This document shows positions 16,390 through 25,069 of a stretch of DNA of 31,597 bases, in pieces. Source of the DNA: Rhodospirillaceae bacterium UBA4468 (lineage in GTDB: Bacteria; Pseudomonadota; Alphaproteobacteria; Rhodospirillales; Casp-alpha2); NCBI GenBank assembly GCA_002389385.1, contig DGOK01000056.1, positions 12,337 to 43,933 on the forward strand, in the 5' to 3' direction. How positions within the stretch are numbered: position 1 is the first letter of the stretch; every line of letters starts with the position of its first letter. The notes below the pieces were generated by a model. The model was not told where the DNA came from. It did not search any database and saw only the letters and a list, made by a program, of their open reading frames with translations. Both the position numbers and the translations under genes were made by a program.

Positions 16390-18546
16390 ATGTTGAGACA
16401 ATTTGCCCTCGTCGAAAAAGTGAAGTCTTACGACCCCAGTGCGGACGAGGACGCGATCAACCGCGCCTACGTCTATGCGATGAAAATGCATGGCTCGCAA
16501 AAGCGCGCATCCGGTGACCCATATTTTTCCCATCCCATCGAAGTCGCCGGCATTTTGACGGACTACAATGTAGATACCGCAACAATCATCACCGCGTTAT
16601 TGCATGATACAATCGAAGATACAGACGCCACGTACGACGAAATTGAGCAGATGTTTGGCAACGAAGTCGCGCGCCTCGTTGATGGTGTGACCAAACTCAC
16701 CCGTATCAATTTTGTATCCGACAAGGCCAAGCAAGCAGAGAACTTCCGTAAATTCCTGTTGGCGATGTCCGAAGATATCCGTGTGCTGTTGGTGAAACTT
16801 GCAGACCGCCTTCATAATATGCGGACGCTGAGCTACATCAAAAAGCCCGAGAGCAGGGCACGTATAGCCATGGAGACCATGGATATCTATGCGCCGTTAG
16901 CCGAGCGTATTGGCATGGACGAAATAAAGAGCCAACTGGAAGATCTCGCCTTTACCGAACTGAATTCTGAAGCCAGACGCTCTGTCGTCCGCCGCCTGGA
17001 ATTCCTTCGCAACCAAGGGGATGGTCTTGTTGACCGTATTATCGACGAACTGAATACCCGAATGCTCGACAATGATCTTGTGGCGAAAGTCCATGGCCGG
17101 GAAAAGTCACCGTATTCGATCTGGTGCAAGATGCAGCAGCATGATGTTGGCTTTGAACAACTCTCGGATATCATGGCATTCCGTATCGTCGTCGACAGTG
17201 TCGAAGACTGCTACCGGGCTTTGGGCGTTGTGCACGGCGCCTATAGAACGGTGCCTGGACGATTTAAGGATTACATATCAACGCCGAAGCCAAATGGGTA
17301 CCGGTCGTTGCATACAGGGGTTTTCGGGCCTGAAAACCATCGTATTGAACTACAAATTCGTACCCGTGATATGCACATCATCGCCGAAAGCGGTGTCGCG
17401 GCACATTGGAACTACAAAGAAGGTGGCCACCCAGATGCTGCCCGCCGAGATGGCCCACAGTATCGTTGGCTCCGCGAACTGCTCGAAATTCTTGAGAATG
17501 CATCGAACCCTGAGGAATTCCTTGAGCACACCAAGCTTGAGATGTTCAAGGATCAAGTATTTGCGTTTACGCCACGCGGTGAATTGATCAGCCTGCCATC
17601 CGGTGCCACGCCTGTCGATTTTGCCTACGCCGTGCACTCGGAAATTGGCGATCGGTGTGTTGGCTCCAAGATCAATGGCCGCATGATGCCGCTCCGCACG
17701 CGCCTTCGAAATGGTGATCAGGTCGAGATCGTGACCTCCAAGGCTCAGACACCATCCCCAACATGGGACCGGTTTGTTGTTTCAGGTAAGGCACGCGCTC
17801 GCATACGGCGGTTTGTGCGCCTTCAAGAACGTGACCAATATCACGCGCTTGGACGCTCCATTCTCCAGCGCGCATTTAAGGAATCCAGGAACGAGCTATC
17901 AGATAAAGCCCTCAGCGGCGTTCTCCAAACCTTTAGTCAGCCAACGATCGAAGATCTCTGCGCGCAAGTTGGGGCTGGGCACATCACCGGTCGTGCGATC
18001 GTTGAAGGCGTGTATCCTCGCCTTAAGATCACTGAGGACGAAGATAAAATCGTCCAAATTTCAAATCCAAAGACCCGCAAAGACCCACAAAAAGGCGGCG
18101 TCCCGATTACGGGTCTTATTCCTGGTATGGCCATGCATTATGCCGGGTGTTGTCATCCGCTGCCAGGCGACCGGATTGTCGGTATCGTGACAACCGGCAA
18201 GGGCGTCACTATCCACACCATTGATTGTGAGAATCTTGCCCAATACCAAGATGAGCCCGAGCGTTGGCTGGATGTTGCCTGGGATAGCATTGGCAGTTCC
18301 CATCAATCACATGTCGCTCGCGTCAATGTCACAGTCCTCAATGAGCCTGGAACCCTTGGCGATCTGTCCACAGTGATTGCCAAGAACGGCGGCAACATTT
18401 CAAACCTCAAGGTTATGGATCGGCAAACAGATTTCTTTGTCCTGCTGATCGATATTGAAGTGAAAGACGTAAAACACTTGTCGGACGTCATTGCAGCGCT
18501 TCGTGCGTCGACCAAGGTCAATACTGTAGACCGCGCACGCGGATAG
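16390..18546 (+). CDS. Bifunctional (p)ppGpp synthetase/hydrolase
   Basis: This is a 718-residue RelA/SpoT homologue that makes and degrades the alarmone (p)ppGpp. The HD hydrolase domain is intact (H48 in FSHP, H72-D73 in LLHDTIEDT), so hydrolysis should be active. The synthetase domain has RFKDYISTPKPNGYRSLH and the EVQIRT-like ELQIRT motif. TGS (about 390-450, DQVFAFTPRGELISLPSGATPVDFAYAVH) and C-terminal ACT (about 645-715) domains follow. A single long RSH is the usual state in alphaproteobacteria, where it is called rel or spoT. It follows the rpoZ terminator, so it probably has its own promoter; the ribosome site is weak. Confidence 0.97.
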   Translation: MLRQFALVEKVKSYDPSADEDAINRAYVYAMKMHGSQKRASGDPYFSHPIEVAGILTDYNVDTATIITALLHDTIEDTDATYDEIEQMFGNEVARLVDGVTKLTRINFVSDKAKQAENFRKFLLAMSEDIRVLLVKLADRLHNMRTLSYIKKPESRARIAMETMDIYAPLAERIGMDEIKSQLEDLAFTELNSEARRSVVRRLEFLRNQGDGLVDRIIDELNTRMLDNDLVAKVHGREKSPYSIWCKMQQHDVGFEQLSDIMAFRIVVDSVEDCYRALGVVHGAYRTVPGRFKDYISTPKPNGYRSLHTGVFGPENHRIELQIRTRDMHIIAESGVAAHWNYKEGGHPDAARRDGPQYRWLRELLEILENASNPEEFLEHTKLEMFKDQVFAFTPRGELISLPSGATPVDFAYAVHSEIGDRCVGSKINGRMMPLRTRLRNGDQVEIVTSKAQTPSPTWDRFVVSGKARARIRRFVRLQERDQYHALGRSILQRAFKESRNELSDKALSGVLQTFSQPTIEDLCAQVGAGHITGRAIVEGVYPRLKITEDEDKIVQISNPKTRKDPQKGGVPITGLIPGMAMHYAGCCHPLPGDRIVGIVTTGKGVTIHTIDCENLAQYQDEPERWLDVAWDSIGSSHQSHVARVNVTVLNEPGTLGDLSTVIAKNGGNISNLKVMDRQTDFFVLLIDIEVKDVKHLSDVIAALRASTKVNTVDRARG

Positions 18547-18615
18547 CCTCAAAAACTCGTTAAATCTCTGTAATGACGCCTTTCCAATTCACGATCCAGT
18601 CGCTACTTAAGGCTC

Positions 18616-19218
18616 ATGTTTAAACGTAGCCATCCCCGTCCACTTCATCGCAGAGCCATTGGTGCCGTCTGGCCCGAAATGGGCTGGCGTCGTGCGACCC
18701 AATATACACTTATTCGGATTGGGCGATTGCCGGGTTCTGGATCCGCCATTGCGGGTGGATTTGCCTGGGGTGCGGCAATGTCTTTCACGCCGTTTATTGG
18801 CTTGCACATAGCCATGGCCGTGTTTGCCGCATGGATTACGCGGTGCAGTATCGTTGCTGCCGTGATTGGCACCGTCGTTGGTAACCCGTGGACGTTCCCG
18901 TTTATATGGATCTGGCTTTATAAGGCAGGCGTTGCCATGGGCTTCGGTCAATCTGGTGTCAGCGCTGAAACCATGGACTTCTCTGGACTATTCGGAGAAG
19001 TCACTGCTGCGGCGCTCAAAGGTGACTGGGCGTTCATTCTGGATACGGCCGGGCCGATCTTAATGCCGATGCTGGTCGCCTCTATTCCAACTCTAACGAT
19101 TGTATGGGTAATATTCTTCCTGTTGCTGAAACCGATGATTGGGCGCTACAAAAGTGCTGCAGCTGCCAGACGGTCTCGACGACTGTCGATGCAGCTCGAA
19201 GCTGTTCGTCAGGAATAA
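18616..19218 (+). CDS. DUF2062 inner-membrane protein
   Basis: This 200-residue membrane protein of the DUF2062 family has a basic N-terminus, then the characteristic glycine-rich helical pair GSGSAIAGGFAWGAAMSFTPFIGLH and the VIGTVVGNPWTFPFIW motif, one or two further helices around 155-180, and a basic tail. The function is unknown; the family often sits beside pdxJ or spoT in alphaproteobacteria, as here. Its end lies 14 bp before pdxJ, so the two probably share a transcript. Confidence 0.9.
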   Translation: MFKRSHPRPLHRRAIGAVWPEMGWRRATQYTLIRIGRLPGSGSAIAGGFAWGAAMSFTPFIGLHIAMAVFAAWITRCSIVAAVIGTVVGNPWTFPFIWIWLYKAGVAMGFGQSGVSAETMDFSGLFGEVTAAALKGDWAFILDTAGPILMPMLVASIPTLTIVWVIFFLLLKPMIGRYKSAAAARRSRRLSMQLEAVRQE

Positions 19219-19232
19219 CAAGGAGATACGAC

Positions 19233-19988
19233 ATGACATCGGCCTTACGCCTCGGCGTTAACATCGACCATGTCGCCACTATTCGGAATGCCCGAGGCGG
19301 GGTCCATCCTGATCCAATTCATGCGGCCAAGCTTGCAGAAAAAGCCGGCGCAGACGGCATTACAGCGCATCTTCGTGAAGATCGTCGACATATCTCGGAT
19401 AGCGACATCGCGCGCCTTATGGACGCCATTGTCCTGCCGCTAAACTTTGAAATTGCCGCAACAGACGAAATGCTGCAAATCGCCGTGCGTCACAAACCAC
19501 ATGCGGCCTGTATTGTGCCTGAAAAACGCGAAGAGCGTACCACAGAGGGTGGGCTCGATGTTGCTGGTGGGTTTGAGTCTCTCAAGCCATTTGTCTCCAC
19601 TTTAAAGGACAATGGCATTTTGGTGTCGTTGTTTATTGAACCCAGCGAAAAGCAGCTTGAAGCCGCAGCGTCTCTAAACGCTGATATCGTTGAGCTTCAC
19701 ACCGGACGGTATTGCGATACCGAAGGCACCGCTCGCGATGTTGAGCTTAAACGTATTATCCATGCCGCCGGGGTAGCAGAGGGTTTAGGTCTCGAATGCC
19801 ACGCAGGGCATGGACTGACATTTGATACCGTCACACCCATTGCCGAGATACCAAGCCTCGTTGAACTGAATATTGGTCATTTCCTCATTGGCGAAGCGAT
19901 TTTCTCAGGTCTTGATAGTGCTATTCGGCGCATGCGCTCTTTGATGGATACTACACGCACCAACATTGCCGGCGAACGTTCCGCGTGA
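19233..19988 (+). CDS. pdxJ: Pyridoxine 5'-phosphate synthase
   Basis: PdxJ forms pyridoxine phosphate from 1-deoxyxylulose 5-phosphate and 3-amino-1-hydroxyacetone phosphate. The 251-residue TIM barrel has all signatures: LGVNIDHVATIRNARGG, ITAHLREDRRHI, CIVPEKREERTTEGG, ELHTGRYCD, ECHAGHGL and ELNIGHFLIG. The ATG at 19233 behind AAGGAGATACG is certain; the longer frame to 19104 is not needed. Its TGA overlaps the GTG start of acpS by 4 bp, the classical pdxJ-acpS coupling. Confidence 0.97.
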   Translation: MTSALRLGVNIDHVATIRNARGGVHPDPIHAAKLAEKAGADGITAHLREDRRHISDSDIARLMDAIVLPLNFEIAATDEMLQIAVRHKPHAACIVPEKREERTTEGGLDVAGGFESLKPFVSTLKDNGILVSLFIEPSEKQLEAAASLNADIVELHTGRYCDTEGTARDVELKRIIHAAGVAEGLGLECHAGHGLTFDTVTPIAEIPSLVELNIGHFLIGEAIFSGLDSAIRRMRSLMDTTRTNIAGERSA

Positions 19989-20404
19989 TTATCGGGATCG
20001 GCACTGATCTATGTGACATCCGTCGCATTGAAAAGACACTGGATCGCTTTGGTGAACGATTTATCGAACGCCTCTATGACGACTATGAAATCAAGAAAGC
20101 CATGCGCAAGCAAATGCCCGCTGCGAGTTTTGCCCAAAGCTTTGCCGCGAAAGAAGCCTGCGCTAAAGCCTTGGGAACCGGTTTTCGTCTCGGTGTTTTC
20201 TGGCAAGATATGGTTGTTCAAAACTTGCCAACCGGCCAACCCATCATGCTTTTGAAGGGGGGGGCGAAAGCACGCCTCGATAGCCTGACACCTGCAGGTA
20301 TGGTCGCCAAAGTTGACGTGTCTCAGACAGATGAATATCCGATGGCACATGCCATGGTGATCATCTCGGCTATTGACCCAGCGCTTGCTCCAGATCCGCA
20401 ATAA
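19985..20404 (+). CDS. acpS: Holo-[acyl-carrier-protein] synthase
   Basis: AcpS transfers phosphopantetheine from CoA to acyl carrier protein. The 139-residue product has the magnesium-binding residues D8 (GIGTDLCDI) and E57 (SFAAKEACAKALG). It begins with GTG within the pdxJ stop region. The coding sequence contains an eight-G run near 20257-20264 that is in frame. In many alphaproteobacteria lepB, rnc and era follow; here the next gene is a convergent PLP enzyme that overlaps the acpS 3' end by 35 bp, marking a synteny break. Confidence 0.95.
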   Translation: MIIGIGTDLCDIRRIEKTLDRFGERFIERLYDDYEIKKAMRKQMPAASFAQSFAAKEACAKALGTGFRLGVFWQDMVVQNLPTGQPIMLLKGGAKARLDSLTPAGMVAKVDVSQTDEYPMAHAMVIISAIDPALAPDPQ

Positions 20405-21497
20405 GATCGTCTGCGTCTTCTAAACCAACCGACAATCTCAATAAATCCTGCGGGCAGGGGCTATCAGGGCCTTCAATGGGGCCACGGTGCTCTATCAGGC
20501 TTTCTGTGCCGCCCAGCGACGTTGCAGGCTTGAATAGCTTGGTTCGCTTTACAGCGCGCGCAGCCGCATCCGCACCACCCGCCAAACGGATCGACATCAT
20601 ACCACCAAAACCGCCGATCATTTGCTTTGCAGCAATCTCGTGGCCGGGGTGACTGGGTAGGCCTGGATACAGAACGTGTGAGACACCCGGGTGATCGAGC
20701 AATGCCGTCGCCACGCGCATGGCGTTTTCAGAGTGCCGCTGCATTCTGACATCCAGCGTGCGCATTCCACGAAGCAAAAGCCATGCTTCCATCGCCCCCA
20801 GAGTTGACCCTAAACCGGTCCTTACATCTCGGACGCTCTCCCAGAAGTCATCTTTCTCGCGCGTGATCAATGCACCAGCCAGAACATCGGAATGGCCGTT
20901 CAGATACTTGGTCGCAGAATGCATGACGATATCCGCACCAAAGTCTAGTGGACGGGTCAGGACCGGTGTCGCTGATGTGGAGTCTACAAAAAGCTTCACA
21001 CCGTGCGCGTGTGCAAGCTCAGCACATGCGGCGATATCCATAAGCGACCAATCAGGGTTGGATGGCGTTTCAGCCCACACAGCCTTGGTTTCAACGGGGC
21101 GAATGCCAGCTTTGACCGCATCCAGATCGCCATTGGGATAAAGCGAAATCTCAAGACCCAACGCGGGGGCTTGCTTTGTCATCCAACTCCGTAAAAACCA
21201 GTACATGGTCTCCGGCGCCAAAATATGACTGCCCGGTCCAAGCGCCAGCAACAGATGCGTCGCAGATGCCATACCAGACGAGAACAACAATGCATCTGCA
21301 CCGCCTTCAAGTTTACACAGCACTGTCTCAGTGTCGGTAAGGCCCGGGCCGGAATTCCGATAATACATATAGCCTTGGTCCGTCGTGTACGTGGTCGACG
21401 GTTTTATCTGCGGGGTGATATCCCCCGTAGGTGAGGGCAGAACACCAATCATCGCGGCAGCAATGGTCGCAGGCTTATCAAATTCATCGTCATGCAT
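20370..21497 (-). CDS. Cystathionine gamma-synthase/beta-lyase family PLP enzyme
   Basis: This 375-residue enzyme is of the Cys/Met-metabolism PLP family (fold type I). The PLP lysine is K197 in SATKYLNGHSD, D172 in FVDST binds the pyridine ring, and the ETPSNP and SSGMAS motifs are present. Such enzymes perform beta- or gamma-elimination or replacement on cysteine, cystathionine or acyl-homoserine; the exact reaction is not determined. It lies opposite to and overlaps acpS. Its GC-rich codon use resembles the chromosome rather than the AT-rich island genes to its right, so it may mark the left border of the inserted region. Confidence 0.9.
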   Translation of the reverse strand: MHDDEFDKPATIAAAMIGVLPSPTGDITPQIKPSTTYTTDQGYMYYRNSGPGLTDTETVLCKLEGGADALLFSSGMASATHLLLALGPGSHILAPETMYWFLRSWMTKQAPALGLEISLYPNGDLDAVKAGIRPVETKAVWAETPSNPDWSLMDIAACAELAHAHGVKLFVDSTSATPVLTRPLDFGADIVMHSATKYLNGHSDVLAGALITREKDDFWESVRDVRTGLGSTLGAMEAWLLLRGMRTLDVRMQRHSENAMRVATALLDHPGVSHVLYPGLPSHPGHEIAAKQMIGGFGGMMSIRLAGGADAAARAVKRTKLFKPATSLGGTESLIEHRGPIEGPDSPCPQDLLRLSVGLEDADDLIADLEQALGQ

Positions 21498-21878
21498 ATC
21501 GGAACCTCCGCTTAAACAATCTCGCGTTCATTCAGCCGGTTCAATCGATAAATTGTATGGAGGCAATCGTGGAAACGTATATACCGTCATGAGGGTATTT
21601 TTTCATTGACTCTCGTGCGTATTTTTTTTGTTAGAAACGATCAAGTCTCAGGGAGAAGTACGTCTTTACCCACCGGGATTTTTGCGTTCAATCATCATAA
21701 ACATCCTCGCTCTGGACCAAGTCCAGAAAGATAGCCAATGCATTTCACCTCTCGTCATTCCCGCGGAGGCGGGAACCCAGTAGGTATGCAGAAGACCTGG
21801 GTCCCCACAGTCGCGGGGATGACGGCCTGGTGGTGATGAACGTGTCTCATCAACATTCTTAAAATAGGAGGCTTTCCC
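21498..21878. other. Gene-free 381 bp stretch between the PLP enzyme and the island genes
   Basis: No credible ORF is seen. The left part is AT-rich with a T8 run near 21625-21632. A 7 bp perfect dyad (TCTGGAC-CAA-GTCCAGA, 21711-21727) and a larger palindromic repeat (21753-21824) follow. A strong AGGAGG at about 21867-21872 belongs to the next gene. Divergent promoters for both flanking genes should lie here, but no clear -35/-10 pair stands out. Confidence 0.7.
21753..21824. repeat. REP/MITE-like palindromic element
   Basis: Two 28 bp arms, beginning CGTCATTCCCGCG and ending with its complement CGCGGGGATGACG, flank a 16 bp centre. The arms match each other with a few central mismatches. 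Elements with these ends (GTCATTCCCGCG...CGGGGATGAC) are widely dispersed in proteobacterial intergenic regions. This copy lies 54 bp before a gene start. I cannot count copies from one window. Confidence 0.8.
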
Positions 21879-22256
21879 ATGGGCAGCACAGATAATGCTG
21901 CGGCCGCAACGGCTGCAAAGGTTTCATCAAATTCCAATACCAACAGCGGATTTGGCAACAGTACGGGCGGTGAGTTCGCCACGACATCCGCCCCAACGCC
22001 GTCTTTCGGCCTGTCCGGCTCGGTCGGCATCGGCGGGGCGAACGCCCCCGAAGGCATCTTTCAGGCCTCAAGTGCTTTGGCCAACAACGGCATCATGGAC
22101 GCCCCACAGGACACCGCAGACAGCACGCTGTTTTCAGGCATCATCAGTGCGCAGGAAGATATGGACAGCGGCCTTAAGCGGGACGGGCTGATCAATCCAG
22201 GCGGGCCAACCCTGCAAACCTATAACAAGCTCAGCGATCAGGGCTTCGTCAAAGTA

Positions 22257-22264
22257 CCCCCCCC
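22257..22264 (+). other. C8 homopolymer at the frame break
   Basis: Eight consecutive C fall exactly where the reading frame must change. Nine C would join KVPPP to ANAPPPLPEKP. Such tracts slip during replication, which could give on/off switching, and they are also a common place for sequencing length errors. Confidence 0.6.
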
Positions 22265-22677
22265 GCCAATGCACCACCACCTTTACCTGAAAAACCCATC
22301 GGTCTGCCTCAAGCTGACACCGGGGATGCCGCCCCCAATGCCGCTATCACGGCCCAAACCAAACAACAGGCGGTAAAAACCGCTGAGGCTAAATCCCTTC
22401 AGCACATGGGGGATGTGACCCGTACCGGGTTTCAGCAGATACAGGATGTGAAGCGTGTGCAAAAAGCCAAGGCCGACGCTAAACACGCCGAACAGCGGGC
22501 ACAGGAACTTGAGGCAAACCACCGAGAGAAAGATCAGCAGGCACGTCTAAAAGTTGCAAACAAGCTGCATACCGACGTGCCAAAGTAGCCCGCCCAACAG
22601 ACACGCAAGCTCGGACAAGAAATTGGCACCCGCATCGGTGAAACCCTGAAATCGATCTTAAATCCGACAGCTATCCC

Positions 22678-22711
22678 CCCTCTCCCTGAGGGAGAGGGCC
22701 GGGGTGAGGGG
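22678..22711. repeat. Dispersed-type palindrome embedded inside the island gene
   Basis: A perfect 9 bp stem, CCCTCTCCC and GGGAGAGGG with a TGA loop, is followed by CCGGGGTGAGGGG. This is the form of a palindrome often found scattered between proteobacterial genes. Here it lies within coding sequence and reads in frame as PLPEGEGRGEG. Confidence 0.7.
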
Positions 22712-23732
22712 CGCCTTGATCAACAAGAACAAGAGAGCCTAGCCCCGCACGTTGAGGCATCACGCATCCGCCCAAACCTCTCCGACGCGGCATTTCAATC
22801 CAACCAGCGTCTGGCCAATAGCCTCAAGAAACACCAGGGCGTTGGTAATCTGCCAACCTTTACCACAGATGCCATCAACACCGACGGGGTCAAAGCGGTG
22901 ACCGAGGTTGCCGACCTGATCGAACAGGTCCGCGACCATGACCCGGCACAGGCTCAGGAACTGTTCGACAAAACCATGCAGGGCATCGATAACGGAGAAC
23001 GTCGCAGCCTCGAAGAACATTCTCGAACGTTGGAATTTCATCCTGATAAGGACCGCCCTCGCTTCGAAAACAAACTTGGCCGCCAGGATGATGATAAATC
23101 TGGGGCCATGATGCCAATGGGTGCAAAAGACGATGCCGCAAATGGGCAGGACACCCCAAGGTCCAACGCCGGAACTGGGTCTGGTGATAAACAACCGAAT
23201 GAAGAAGGTTCAGACGACATCTGGAGCGTCGAAGATAAACCCATGACAGATGGTGGTGCTAAACATGTGCAACCTGGCAATGCCGAGAGGTCGCCTAATC
23301 ATGAAGAAAAGGGTAAGAAGGACCCCAGTAAAATTTAATGGAATGAGAAACCAATATTCCAGCAAAATAAAGGGTCGAATGAATTAAAAACAAAAGGTCC
23401 AGTCCGCATACGTGCACAAAGTGTTACACTTGGAACTGATGATATCGACTACGAACTTGATTGGTTGCCATTGGATAAAGACGGAAACGTGGTACCCGTT
23501 TGGCGCAACAATGACCACAAAGTAGAAAAGAACGAAATCGGTGTATTTAAGGGCAGTCAAAACCATCTAAACATCAACCACCCTTTGATAATCCCAACGG
23601 ATTCATGGTAAAAGTAAGAATACCACCACAGCGAGCAAGAAACGAAAATTCCTTAGGCGTGCATCTTGATGTTTTTACGTCGAAAGGCGGCGAACTCAAA
23701 TCAAACCCGACAAATGAATAGATTGAGGACGT

Positions 23733-24489
23733 ATGGATATGCCCAAATATAAAGCGATACCTATAATCACCATTTTTGTTTTCACTATATCCCTAATGGC
23801 TTGGATATCTTACCCCCCAAAAGAACACAGTTGCAGGTTCACCAAATACGCTAAAAGCCGACATGTTTTTTGCTTTTAATTTTGCGCCACAATTTAAGTA
23901 TGACGAGTGTTCTGCACTTGTTTCAATAAACGAGAGTGTTACGGACGATTACTTTGAACACTTACATCACTATCTCATGAGACTGGAGCCGCGTGCAATT
24001 TACGTCGGAGCAAATAGAATCCTAGGGCAAAAAGTTAATCAATACGAAGTATTATTTGCAAATGAGTGTCATCGACAAATTGATATTCTTTCGAACGCTC
24101 GAGATAACTTCCTGAGGAATTTCCCTAACCTTATAATAGAAATTTCATCTAATTCTGAGCCGACTAGAAATGGTCCAAAATCAGGACCATTTTGGACAGT
24201 CTCAATAGATTATGGCCCTGAACACTGGAGTTTAAAACGCCTTGCGATGGGAACGTGTAATCCGAACATTTGGCAAGCTTTAGCAACACATCTTGAAAGC
24301 GTGCACGATGAATTTAATTCTAATCAGATTGTGGGTGTGTATTTGTATTTATCGATGGCTAAAGCATTGGGTAATGATTCCCAATCTCTCGTTGAGAAAA
24401 TAAACCAAATTCGTATAGATCATGACCTTAAACATGTTGATCAATCTCATAAATTGATTCGTGAATATATGAAAATGAATAAATGCTAA
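23733..24489 (+). pseudogene. Membrane-anchored unknown protein, frameshifted at a C6 run
   Basis: An ATG at 23733 behind GAGGAC opens a frame encoding a basic N-terminus and a clear membrane helix (IPIITIFVFTISLMAWI), which ends early at 23877. The downstream frame, open to 24489, continues it well: removing one C from the C6 run at 23813-23818 gives YPQKNTVAGSPNTLKADMFFAFNFAPQFKYDE and a protein of about 251 residues. An alternative is a shorter 208-residue protein from the ATG at 23863. The domain after the helix is mixed alpha/beta with no motif I recognise. It starts 12 bp after the preceding gene's final stop, so the two look co-transcribed. The AT-rich composition differs from the flanking core genes. 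Confidence 0.6.
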
Positions 24490-24502
24490 TCGACTTGTAA
24501 TA

Positions 24503-25069
24503 ATGAACTCGATTGAAACCGAGTCCATCAACTATCAATCGATACCTACCCATCCGCACCCCGAAATCGACAAACGCGGTGGTCGGCAGCATGAGGCGAT
24601 GGAAAAGGCGCGTGAAAACCGCGAAACTATTGGCAAGACTACTGCGACGACAGCCGCTAGATTAGTACTTCCTTGGGCGGCAAAAGGTGCTGGTCTTGCA
24701 GGTCGAGCAGGTCTGGCGGCTATTGGCGCGATGCCGTCTGCAGAATTAGCGTTTTCGTCTGAATTTCAGGCCTCCTCGCGTCGAGCATTTGACGAAGCCG
24801 GTATCGATAAAACTGACCGTAAGACCCTGGAAAAGTTTACCAAAGAGCATGCAAATGAAGCACGCAATGCGGTCGGGCGCGCGTTTCAGGCTGGTTTTGC
24901 TGATCTGGCAGGCAACCTGACCGGACACCTATCTGCCGAACGCTTCGGTGAACTGATTGGGTTCGGGGTTGGTGAGGTTGTGGAGGGCATAAGCCAACCT
25001 GCAGATAAAGAAGAAAAAGACTGTATTAAAAGCGTTTACTTACAGGAATGGTTCGAGAGCCATTCCTGA
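24503..25069 (+). CDS. Unknown Ala/Gly-rich protein
   Basis: This 188-residue ORF has three parts: a polar N-terminus (PTHPHPEIDKRGGRQHEAMEKARENRE), a long Ala/Gly-rich, weakly hydrophobic stretch (about 45-90, LPWAAKGAGLAGRAGLAAIGAM) that could be a membrane-inserting hairpin, and a helical segment with repeated AxxAGFADLAGNLTG-like turns. The last residues (LQEWFESHS) are encoded by the terminator stem. There is no Shine-Dalgarno sequence before the ATG, and it follows the preceding frame by only 13 bp, so it could be a remnant of a larger gene or depend on translational coupling. I do not recognise a family. The Ala/Gly pattern resembles linker regions of polymorphic toxins, but that is only an impression. 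Confidence 0.6.
   Translation: MNSIETESINYQSIPTHPHPEIDKRGGRQHEAMEKARENRETIGKTTATTAARLVLPWAAKGAGLAGRAGLAAIGAMPSAELAFSSEFQASSRRAFDEAGIDKTDRKTLEKFTKEHANEARNAVGRAFQAGFADLAGNLTGHLSAERFGELIGFGVGEVVEGISQPADKEEKDCIKSVYLQEWFESHS

Larger units (their letters stand above)
21879..23721 (+). pseudogene. Unrecognised ~614-residue island protein, interrupted by two frameshifts and two stops
   Basis: A strong AGGAGG site precedes the ATG. Frame one runs to a C8 tract (22257-22264); one more C joins it to a second frame that reads APPPLPEKPIGLPQADTGDAA and a charged helix. That frame continues past TAG (22586-22588) and TAA (23336-23338), and a missing base near 23582-23584 leads to a last frame ending in TAG at 23721. 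The restored protein has a Ser/Asn/Gly-rich N-terminus, a Pro-rich linker, a charged coiled coil, an acidic disordered region and a C-terminal domain that looks beta-rich (VRIRAQSVTLG, YELDWLPLDKDGNVVPVW, NPNGFMVKVRIPP). I recognise no family. That amino-acid patterns continue across all four lesions supports a recently broken gene or read errors. Confidence is for the reconstruction, not a function. Confidence 0.7.

Noticed and set aside
21879..25069. Calling the island a toxin-immunity or secretion cassette
   Set aside because: No trafficking domain, nuclease motif or known immunity family was recognised; gene order alone is not enough.
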